DNA of 64,000 nt from Rostratula benghalensis (taxonomy: Eukaryota > Chordata > Aves > Charadriiformes > Rostratulidae). The translations under genes were made by a program, and so were the position numbers. The notes below the pieces were generated by a model. It did no database searches and was not told where the DNA came from. It saw only the letters and a program-made list of their open reading frames with translations. Every line of letters starts with the position of its first letter. The stretch's first letter is position 1. Shown here in pieces: positions 49,260 through 61,200 of this stretch. The stretch covers positions 3,087,850-3,151,849 of the forward strand of contig VXAI01000013.1 in the NCBI GenBank assembly GCA_013399305.1, read 5' to 3'.

Positions 49260-52200
49260 GGATTGTTGTGATAACCAGGGAGGTGGAGGCGAAGTATAGA
49301 AGTATGTTCCCTAAAGACACCGGTTTGGTATAGCTTTTCATACGTCCCACGGTGTCAGTTGCTGCCGCGTGCTATGTGGCATATTAAATTTTGACACCCA
49401 AGATGGTTTGCTATGTACTTTCTAAAACAAATTAAGAGATCCCCCAGAAAAACGGCTGGGCAGACAAGCTGTCTCCTGGGACTGCTGCGTCTCCTTTGTT
49501 TTCAGACACTGCTGACAGGGCAGAAAAAACAGCTCAGATAGATTGACTTATCAAGTGAAAATGTTTTGCTTGTGCTAATTGCTCGTGTCTCTTCCACTGT
49601 TTTACAATGTAGAAGAGGAACCTCTTTGTTTGGTCAAGTGCTATAAAAGAGACAGCCTCCCGCTATTAAGCAAGTATTCTGTCTGGAAATTTGGATCCTG
49701 TCCTTTTAGATGCCAATGGTCTCAAGCTCCATCCATTTTAATAGACACCTGAAAATACGGAATTGTTTTACTGACTGGAGTACGTGCCTAACAGATGGCT
49801 ACAGGACTTGCATCATTCATTTATTTGAGTTCAGTGGTGGATTTAATATTGTAGGGCTCCTGTGGCTATCAGTATTTATTCAGAGTAACAAGGCAGTTAC
49901 ATATATAAAGTTTTATTACTTCAAATGAACCTGGGTACACTTAAAATTGCTCAAATGATGCAGCGGTTCACCTATTTATTAATAAATTATAATTACATGA
50001 AGCTGTATGAAAGGAAATGCTAGCAGATATGTACTTCTGTTTGCAGCACAAAAATAGTATTAAAATTCTCAAGATAAAAGTTAACAGAATTACTGATTGA
50101 ATACTTCATTATTGTTCCTAACAAAGTACTGATAAATGGGTCTTTGCTATAGAGAAGTTGGGGAATTAGTTAAAATGACAGAGGGTCCGAGTAATGTATA
50201 GCTTAGCTATTATGAATAGAAAAGTCAGATTATTAGTTAAAAGCATTGAAGATTAAAAAAAACCAAACCATTTTGTAGAAATTTTTAATTCCATGAAACA
50301 GTTTTCCCAATTACTTACAGNNNNNNNNNNNNNNNNNNNNNNNNNNNNNNNNNNNNNNNTATATTAGATATATTATTATTTTTAAATATTAATAATGTAT
50401 AGGTGTATCTACTGCAGAACATCTGGCTTGATTACTAGGCTAAAATGAATGTATTTGTATTAGTGTATCAGCTACTATTACTGATGATTGAAAGACATTT
50501 TTCAGAAATGGTGGCTTTTAGTGCTTATACCTAGATGTAGCACATTTGGACAGTGTGCTACATATTGTTTACATGTTTATACCTAAATACTAGATTATTA
50601 ATCCTAGCATCTTTGAAATCAGTGACAAACCACCACTGATTCCTCCTTAGCTGTCTTCTTTACTCTAAACTATGGGGAAAATTACAGTATCTGTTTAAAT
50701 AAGTCAGAAAAAAAATGACAACATGTGTGGTTCCAGGAACCAAAGATATGTTTAAAAGAATTGTCAGTTTTTCTTTTTGTGTTTTGTTGCCAGCTGTGTT
50801 TTTTCCCCAATGAGTGTGGTTTCTCTGTATCTGTTATCACACTTCAAAGCAGAGGAACTGAATAAACTGAATACCTAACCAGGCTGATTTAGGCCTGATG
50901 GTGCCATCTCTTTGCCAGAGGCTCTTTGTCTTCCATAAGAAGGTGAAGAACCTCACCAAAACTCAGTAAAAGTCATCTTCTTGCTAAATCTCTTCGGGTA
51001 TCCCTGGGGACCACACTTTCCCGTAGCTGCTCTTGCTGCCATTTTGACAGCAGGAAGCTGCTCAGCACAGGGAGAGGGCAGACCCACACATGAAGCCAAC
51101 TGCACAAGAGGCTCCCTGGGATCTTCTGGCTCTCAGGAGGGCTTGGAGCAAAGCTCTGATCCTCACTTCCTGGGCACAGCTGCCCAGAGCACAGAGCCTG
51201 GCTCGCACAGGCTCCAGAGATCTTGCAGACACCCTGATAGCTCCCAGCCAAGTGTCACTTCAGCCCTCAGCAGATGGAGTGAAACTGGGCTCCAAATATG
51301 TGTCCTTAGCCAGCAAACATCTGCATTCCTACATGATGCTGGTGTCTTTACCAAATCACCTCATAATTTTATGAAATTAATCAAATTCCTCTCTGGCCCC
51401 AATATTATTCTTCCATAGTATTTTTCTGGTTGTTATCAGAAAGTGGGTGGCAAGATCTCATGTGAAGCATGGTATTACACACACATTACTGAGTGATATA
51501 AAATATATATTAAGAAAGAGTATTTGGTCTCTCAATTATTTAGATGTTTTTCTCTGTGACTGTCTCACAGCCCACAAAAAAACTGGGTCGATCCTAACTC
51601 CCAAGCCAGCTCTGTTCCTCCAGATAACGAGGGGTCACTGAGTCACTAGCTGTGCCACCGCTGCTCTGCAAGAACAATGTCCCAGTGCTGCTGAGGGGGC
51701 TTGCTCTGCCCCTTCCCACATTTGAGTGCCTGGCAAACCACCCCGTGTTGGGCCGAGCTCCAGCTGTTCTCGAGACCAGGCGTGCTGGGTTTGGTACAGC
51801 AGGTCTGGTCTTGGGAGCTCCCTCTGGGCCACACTGCTGATGGACACAACAGGGACAAACATAATGAGAGCACATGAGACAAGAATGCTCTAATAAGAGC
51901 TAATACCTCTCCAGACAAACTTAGTCTCCATAGGAACTGTCTTAAAATAAATAATTGTGTATCTCTGAGTCACTGTTTCCCATCGGGACTACACAGAGGG
52001 TAGGTCATTTATGAGTGACTGCAGAGCTGTGCCTTGAGGTTTCTTTTAGCCTCAGATACATCTCAAAGGAGGCCAGCTGTCTTGTGATGCTTTGCTTTTG
52101 TCGGGCTGACTTTCAGTGGGTCATCATTTTGTAATGTTGAAGAAAATTATTTTTCTCTATGTGAAGAGGTGACATCTTTGGAGGCTGAGGGCCCAATCAT

Positions 52201-55200
52201 GCTGGAATTGGGAAGGAGATGTGTTCCACTGCTTGGCCAGACCTGGTCCTTCAGCAGGAAGCCAAGGGGATTCAAGGGTTTGGAGAACACAACACAGTTT
52301 TGCCATCCGAAGAATGGCAGGCCATCTGCTTTGCTTCTGTTTCTTCTTGGGTTTGTGCTTGTTTTTGAATGAAGTAGCCATTTACACGGGGAATTGCAGA
52401 GCTTTATGTGTTTGTCAGGAATGAGGAAGGTCACTTGAGGGCTGAAGGATCATCACAGGCTCCAAGAACAAAATGTGCCCAAATGCCTTTGCTTGTCACC
52501 TATTACTGCATTGGGCATAAGGCTGGTTCTAAAGCCAGAACATGATCTGTAATTCAGTCATTTCTGCTAGCTTTCTTCTGTCAGGGAAGAGCTTCCTTTG
52601 TGGGAGCTTCTGATCCCTCTCCCTTCTGACAGTCACTGGGTTCCAGATGTTACCTGGGTCATATTCCTTACCCTGTGCCAGTCTGACACTTCTTTTCACT
52701 ACACTCACAAGCTGCTTTTAAGCAAGGGAATGACTTTGGCTGCGCTTCTGTTTAGGCTTAATTATTTTGATGCTCTTCATGAGCAGATGTTACCTTGAAA
52801 CACAGTTTGACAGCAAGTCATTAAAATTTATCATTTTTAGCAGGGGTCTTGCAGAACAGTTATTAAAAATGACCATGTGAGGTAGATTGCCATTGCTTGG
52901 AGAGTGCTTTGGGTCTGTCAGAGGTTGGCTTCTTGGCAGAAGTGTGAGCTGCAGTGCCCGTGTTGCTGTGCCATAGATTCTCCTTTTCTTTACAGATGTT
53001 CAGCTGCTTATTGACATGGTGTGGAAAAAAAGGTCAGGTAAATATACACACAGCTTGCTTGTGGGAACACAGTAAACAGTGATTTACTGTTGCCACACCA
53101 GCTAAACATTCAAATTACGCAAAAGCTGAGAGAGAGGCACAGTGTTTCTAATAGTGCGTAGAGGTTGCTTGAATAAAGACTGTACAAAATAAAAAATAAT
53201 TATTAGTTTAGGAAACTATAATGAGTATTGCAGTGTCTGCATACATTTCAAGCAGGCAGCATAAAATACAAGACCTGAGGCTTTAGAGAAACTTCCGTCT
53301 CAGAGTCTTCAGAGCAGATAATGCTCTTTGGGACTTCTGAAGAAAACTGTGTGGTTGTTCCCTTAGCCACAGGCTGCATTTATTGTTCCTGGATATGAGA
53401 AACAGTCACCTGCTGATGGACCCTGATAACAGGAACAGCGGCAGGAGGCTTGCTCCCTGCTCCCTGCCCACCTCTGGGTCGTCTCCTTTGACTGTTACCA
53501 GGGAGACAGACAGAGATTAACCAGGAGCCACCCATCAGACCGCAGTAAGAAATGCGACTGAATTTTTTCTTCAAAGAAAGTAGGGGTTTGAGAGCACACT
53601 AGCAGATGTAGGGATTTCAGGTTTTCATCTAAACATTTGTTGCAATATTCGGCTGGAGTCATTTTTATCTGAAGCCTAATTGCAGAGATGCAAGGCTCTC
53701 AGACAAGGATCAAAGCTGTTACTCTGCACCCTGAGTCGCAAAGGGAGGCTGGGGAGAGGTGATCATTGCTCTGATGGCAGCTCTGCTGGACCAACATCCT
53801 TACTCTGAGAGGCAGGATTTATTTCATAACATTCCCTTTGCTTTATTAAAAAAACAATCATGCACAAATGGCATCTGTAAAACAGTAGAAGAAGAGTCAT
53901 AGATGGTTTTGGAAAAGCCTTCTTAATTTATTCATCACAATGGCTTTAGCGTTGCTTTAGTTTTTAAAGAACAGAAATACTGTATTTCCTTATAAATCTG
54001 GAATGCAAATAGATGAAGGCTCACTACCCTGGCCTGCTGAGCTCTGTCTTTGTTATTGCTAATTGATTAGCTGAGAGGAAAGTTTGTTTTAATAGTGAAA
54101 GAGAAAGTGGATGATTTGGGTTACCCAAACTTGGTTTTTGACTCTGCCACAAGCTTCCCCATGAAGTTTAACCCCCACCACATTGTACCCCTCCACACAG
54201 ACTGTCCCTGCTTCACACAGCAGGGAGGGATGCTGGAAGTGAAATGCGTCCCAATATGAAGCATTCAGATGCTATAAGAGGCATGTAAATACCCACACAG
54301 ACTCTGACAGTATCACCTAAAGGAACAAGGGTGCTGAATACTATACAAAACCAGGGTAAGTAGCATTTCCTAAGTAGGTCAAGTAAGTCAGGGATGGAAA
54401 AAGGCCATAGGAAGATGAGTTGCTGACCTGCGAGCAGCGAATGCAGGCATACAACCCTGAGCCTTGCCATCACAATTATTCATTGACTGACTGAGCTTCA
54501 GGTCTCCAGCCCAGCAATATTTTGGTCACTGCAAAGAAGGACAAAGAAGAACTGAATTCCTGTGTTGAATTACTAGTGGCATGTTCTGAAACTGCGTTCA
54601 GGCCACATCCCGTGTGCTGACTTTAAGGTGAACATTGTATTGGTTAACTGCCGTGTAAAGCAGTTTGCTCTCAAGGCAGATGAAGGGAGGAGAAAAGTGC
54701 TGGCTTGATTATCATTAAGAAAGTGGGATTTTGCTCTTCAATCTTAAGCAGTGCAGCAGGCTCAATTGTGTTGTTTTGCTCCAGGGGTAAGAAAATTCCA
54801 AATAATGGATTTCAGTTGGGAGAAAAATACAGTGTGTCTGAATTTAGGGGTTTACACTATTGATCATGTACCAGATGAGCACCTTCTACAGAGAGCCAGT
54901 AGTAATAGCCACTCTTCTCTCTTTCCCTCCAGGTGAAAAATTAAACTTCTTAGGTTTTTTTTTTTTCTTTGCTTGGTATTGGTTTGCTGGTTTGGCTAAT
55001 ACTGTCTATTTTTCTTTTTAGTTTGTAGTCACTTTTACTGGGCTTCAATTTAGTTTTGGTCTGATTTAATTTTGTGGAAGAAGGACCATTTGACAAATGG
55101 AGTTTCAAGTATTTCAGGCACAATCCTTGCTCTGCAGAAAAGCGCCTGTTTCTGTTAGAATTAAGCAGGTTTTGCAGTCTTTTGGCCACTGGGCTGATGC

Positions 55201-58200
55201 TAGTTTTCCCTCAATCAAATTTCTATCACAGCTGAGTCCCCTCTCTTGCATCATCCAGCACAGGCAGCTCCAAGTGCAAGGAAAAGTGAGGTTAAACTGA
55301 GAGTGCACCAAATTGTTTCCAAACCTCTGTGAACAAAAGGGAGTACAGGTAGACTCAAGCCTGTTTCATAAGGAGACAGGGGAACAGCTGTTTGGGCTAC
55401 AAGTAAACAGCAAGTACATGCCAACTATTTGTAGTCCATTGAGAAAGTAAACAGGGTCATCTTGTCTATTCCCCACCGATTCTTTCTTTGTCTGTGGCCT
55501 GTAGCCAGCTACTGATCACCCAGATAAGAAGGAAACACATTAAGTCCTGAAAATTATGTCTGGCTTCTGGCTGTCACTGGAGATAGCTCTATCAGTTAAG
55601 CAAGTGAAACTGGGGGTGAGTGCTCCGTTGACTCCAGCACACCTGGAGCCCATCCCTTTTAAGTCTCTTGATGGCTTTTTGCATCTAACTTTTCTGTATC
55701 CCGGCCTCCCCAGGAAAGGCTCTCAGCATCTGACGCCGTAACACTGCATGGCAGGCCAAGCTCCCTTTGCTTCAACGCTCCAGGAATCAGTAGACCTGAA
55801 GCATCTGTTTAAAAGTCAAACTTCAGCCTAAATGGTTTGCCAAATAAGCAAAATTAAATCGCATCTGCAAGGTTTCACAAATAAACGGGCTTCAAATTTC
55901 TGAATTAGACAGTAAGGCCAAAGCTCCTCTAAGCAAAATTCCCCCAGGTATTAGCATGGTTTCTTTTTTGAAAAATTATGGTAAAATGCAATCTCTTTCC
56001 AGGTATTGCAAATGTATTTAAATCAAAATAATCAAAACAGATGTTCCTGTTGTAAATGTTTTTGGTAAACTGAGATTAAAACAAAGATTTGTCAAGAAAT
56101 AGTCAGTTACACCCTGGAGATGAATTTCAGATTCTGGTCATTGGAATTCTTGCAGGTATTTGTTTGGTTATAAATTTATTTTCAAGCCATGACTCAGATT
56201 GTTTTTAGGGTGTCAATTTACATTTTAAAATTCAAAAAACCCCACAATGGTTTATGGATAAAACCTAGCCTTTATTTTAAAGTTTCTATGTCAGAACACT
56301 TTTTGAAAGAGGTTTGGTTTTTTTTTCTAACAGCATTTGCAAAGTTTTTCATTCAAGCACATATGTGCATACTAAACTTTGGGTGGCCGAATTAAAACAG
56401 ATAGCTGTGTCCTGAACGCCAGGTCATGTATAGATAGAGTCAAAGTTCAAAAACTTTTTTGGGGCTCACAGAAACAAAAACGTATTTTTAACTGTGGCAA
56501 TTACAAATTACTTAAGAGTAATTTGCTTTCACAAATGATTGTGCCCCTTCATAGGTGCATGGTATATAATTGTTGTATAAACCTATGGCAATTGTATATA
56601 ATTGTTACTGGACTGCTATACAAATAGTTATTGTCTTTTCTGTTCCTTTAGCTCCCTAGCTGAAGGAGAAGGGATACTTGCTGAAGGTCTGAATATTCTC
56701 TACCTCTTTTCACTCTCCCCATTTTAGATATTCCCATACACACACCTTCTGGCAAAGGGTGACCACAAAAGACATCCTCTTGGAGCCCTCACTGCACCAT
56801 CTTACTCCACCAAAAGGCGCATTTGCTATTACAGCTGTCTCTTATCTACTTTTCTTCCATTTCTTACGTAACTCTCAAGGAACTCAAAACATTTTCCAAG
56901 TTTCAGTGAACCAAACCACCGGCCTTTTGTGTAGCCCATTTTGATTACAAATACGTAGCCAAACCACAGCTCCTGGTGAGGAGAGAATGTGGTGAGGGAG
57001 CTGGAGCACAGCCCTGTGGCAGGCGAGTGGCAAGACCACTCCAGGTGTTAGTGGGAGCATCACGGGCAGCTCCAGACATCCAGTGTCATAATGGTTTAAC
57101 AGACACTACTGCTTTTTGAATCTATGATTTTCTTTATGTTGTCATATAGGGATGGTATCCCTGCAAACAGTCTGTAAGTCTTCTTGTCCAGCTGTCAAGA
57201 CAGCTAATAGAACAGTTACATAAAAGTAAGTAGGTTTTGCACTTTTTACACTTACTAAATATTTTTCTATACACCCTAATGGGGTTACATGGTGCTTTCT
57301 CATAACACTCCGGTGTTGGCAGAACCTCAGAGAGAGCTAGAGAGAGCATTCCTATTGCCATAGCAGCAGTTCCTACGGCAGGCCTAAGGGTCAAATCAAC
57401 TGCTCCAGCCCCACTCCTCCCTTCTGTGGGAATACCATTCCATTGGTATTCATGACAAACTTTAAATCCTCTGCAAAGGGGGAGAATTCCATTTAAAAAA
57501 CCCCACCAAACTGCAACAAAAAACCAAACACCAAACCCCAAACAAATCAGTCGTCAAACAGCAAGCATAGGTGCAATATATTTTAAAAGGGTTGGGGAAG
57601 AAAATAAGTTTTCCCTTTCTTTGGCACTTCAGAAGCAGATGGCAGGTTCCTTCCATTTCACCCTGGCTTGGGTTGCACAGTGTCTCTATTGAGATCAAAG
57701 ACATTTGGTTTCTATTACCCTATCTGGAAGAGAAGTTTACTGATAAAGAAGTCTCCACCCTAATGATTAAACCCTATTTGGATTTAAATACCTAGGCAGA
57801 GTCCTTCAGCCGGCAGGCCAGGATTAGAGGGTCCATGACTCCATGACACCCATTTGCTAATCTGGATGCAGACCATGTGTGGCTGCCTGGGAAATGTTAT
57901 GTCATTTGGCTTTCACAGCCCTTCGCCCTCATCCCGGGACGATCTTTTCCCTCCAGTGGTGAAACTGGGAAATGGAATGGAGATGAGTCCATCCTAAATA
58001 GCTACACCACAAGAGCTGAGCAAATAGAAAATTAGGAAATTACAGAGCAATCATTTAGAAATGGCTCCAAATCAAACAGTATCTAAATGATCTTTAAAAC
58101 TGTGGCTTATTTCTAATTAGTTTATGAAGCTCAGGGAGGGAGAACAAGACATAATTAAATATAAGGTTAATTAGGAGAGGCTGGTTTGGGGGTTTTTTTT

Positions 58201-61200
58201 GGTCTTAGGAACTACTTTCATTCTCTAAATAGAATTAAGGGTTTCACGCTGGTTGTAGTGGCCAAGGATTGATAACTGCAGCCACAGGAGGCTTTTTTCA
58301 TTATGGAAACCATACAGGAGCAAATAGTTTAGAGAGGAAGGTATTTTGAAATTAGACTCAGGAGCATTCAGAGACAAAAGATCTGTGATTGCAGCTCTAG
58401 TTGCAGACCTTAAAAGGAGCGTGTTTGCCTGACAGCTTCTTCAGCTTTTTTTCCCCCTGATTATGTCTGTCTGATAAAAGCTATCACCATTCCCCATGAG
58501 CCTTGCCTTTTCATATCCATGTCTCTACTACAGCATTGCTGCTGTTAAATGTAGTAAAGCAGGAGAGCTTTTTTTGGTGAGAAAGAAAAATATTTTTAGA
58601 AAATATATCTAGAGAGTGCAACCTGAGCACTTGGTGTGGGTAAATGCTCTGAATTTTTTCCTTTTTTTTTTAATTTTATTTTTTAACAATTGAATGAGAT
58701 TTTGCCATCCTTACTTATACTGAGTAGTATTTTTCTTCCTAATATTCAATGAAAATGGAGCAGAAGTACTGGAGTTATTGACAGGCTGATTCTGTACTCA
58801 AGCAAGGCAATGACAGTTTGCATAAGCTGTGATTATATCCTGAAAGCCAAGATTCTGCTCATTTTGCTTACGCCAAGTGTTGCAATACATACTAATGATG
58901 TCAGTGCAGTTCTTATGGCATGCCTTGATGTGAGCAAGACTGACAAAGGTGTCCAACATAAACAGGCCATCCATTTCATTCTTTTTGGTGAATTACCTTT
59001 CAGGAGGTTATATAAAAATGTTTGGTTTGGGAATAGGATGTTAAAAAAGGATTCAGTATGGAAGGTACTTTGCCCTACCATACAGTTGACTGAGTAAAAC
59101 ATCCTCATCCTAATATTGTGGCTCCAGAAGGGATGCTGCAGGTGCATATGCCAAGCTTTAAAGGGAAAAAACAACTTATCTCCCTTTGCTTACTTTCCAT
59201 TTCCACAGCCTTCCATTTCTTGGAAGCCTTATTGACATGCCCATGTTTTTATAAGACCAAACATTCCTGGACAAGAAGAAAGAGATTTGGTCTTCTTAAA
59301 TCTAATAATATATCACAAAGGATGTATGAACCAGCTGATGATGTCACATCACTGTATCAGAGAAGAACTTATTACCCCTGAGGGAGTCCTCAGGCATCTT
59401 CTGGTATGAATTTGGTACATTAACACAAGTCAATTTGTGGGTCACAGTGATGCTCACAGCTCTCTCAGCACAGCTCTTCAGCCTTTCCTGAGTATTTTCT
59501 CATGGTGGTCATGTTTACCCCACTGCTAAGGTTTGAGGTTACAGCGCAAAGTGAATTTTTCCTTTACGTAAATAATTTATATCTCAAAGTACTGTAACGA
59601 TGCCAAACACTAGTTATGGAAGGCAATTCAAAAGCTGGAAGACATGCAAGTTCATAACATTTATAATCATATCAAATCCAGGTGATCAAAACCACTAATC
59701 CAGCCACAAAGTGGAAGAGGCTGTAAGATCCATTGGAAAACCTAAGGAAAAGTAGATAATTTTCTGGTTTAGAGCCTTAAAGTGGCAATGCTGAGTAGCT
59801 ATAGTAATTACAGCTAGAGTGAGTAGAATCCCACTTATTTTAGTGTCTCCAGATAGCCACTTGTTTACATACGGTCATAGTTTCACACCTGTCCTGATAA
59901 TTCAGCAACCTTAAGCTAAAGCATTAAGGGAGCGTTCAGAAGCCATAAGGGGAGTCATGTCTAAGGCCAGTAAGGTGACACAGAACTGGGAGTTTATTTG
60001 TGTCCCTGCTGACTTAGCCCTCCCACTCTGCCAGTAGGGAGGACTCCAGCTCAATATCCACAATATACTCACTTCTGTGATTGTACCTCTCTAACGAGCC
60101 TGAATGTTCATTTAAGATATTAATAATGCCTTCAAAAAATCCTCTTGTATTGTCTATTCTTTGTTTTAAGGAAATCTGTGCTCTCTTACAGTTATTTCCC
60201 TTCCTGTCACATTCCTTTTGCACAAATGTATCACATGTGAACAATTTAATTAGGACAAATGATGTTGTCATAACATTTACTTGGTCAAAATCCTGTTAAT
60301 GACAAATAAGAGACTCGCAGTGTCCTGTAGCAGATTTGTCAAATGGCAGGGAAAACACATATTATTTCCACTTTATTCTGGTGCACTGCTAATAAATCTT
60401 TTCTACTTGACCCAAATTTAGTATCTAGGTCAGGGAAGAAAGTAGGGGACAGCAGGGTACAGTCCCAGGCATGGGGCATCTTCTTGGCGATGGGGACAAG
60501 CCTGGCTGGGACATCAGCCTGCAAGTGGGACCCATGGCCAGGGGAAAACTGGAGCTGCAGCTCAGGCTGGGCCAAGGTGAAAGCCTCAGCTGGAAACAGC
60601 TCCCTTGTCCTTGGTTTGGCCCCAGGGCATCTGGGAGGCTCTGCCTGGGGTTACTATGGGGAAGGGACCACCCGTGGCTGCATCAACGCTGAGCTGGCCC
60701 CCAGCCCGGGCAGGCAAACTTCCAGGAGTCCCCAGGGATACTCTCACAACCCTTACAGCAGAGCTCACCATCACTCATTCCTGCACAACTACTTCACAAA
60801 GGCTGCATTTTTATTATTTTAAGGCTGGAGGACAACCACACAAAGAGATTACAGTCACATGCATCCGTCTGTTTGGGGTGAGCACAATTTTCCAGGCACC
60901 TTTGGCTCTGTGGCCATGCCTGTGCTGGTAAATTAACTGTGCCTAGAGCAGTTTGCTGGATCTAAGAGGTCCAGCTGATGTAGAAACATCCTTACACATT
61001 CCTTGCGAAGATTTAGTCATTGCCCTCAATGAAGGTGATATCACATGAAAGAAAATGAGATAAACCTGTGGGATAAAACATCTAACAAGGAACTCATGAC
61101 CACTTTGATAACCTGTGTTGACAGTAGTAATGATATGGACAGATTGCGATTGTTGGGACTATGAGATGGATCTCCCTGTAGGTACATTTTTGCCTGGGAA

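Noticed and set aside
50981..51418. 145-codon plus-strand open frame
   Set aside because: No family resemblance, and overlapping frames on both strands are open as well. There is no sign of splicing or of a promoter.
60343..60822. 159-codon plus-strand open frame in a GC-richer block
   Set aside because: It shows no recognisable domain, splice partner or promoter. Two other plus-strand frames are also open across the same bases, which points to base composition and not coding.
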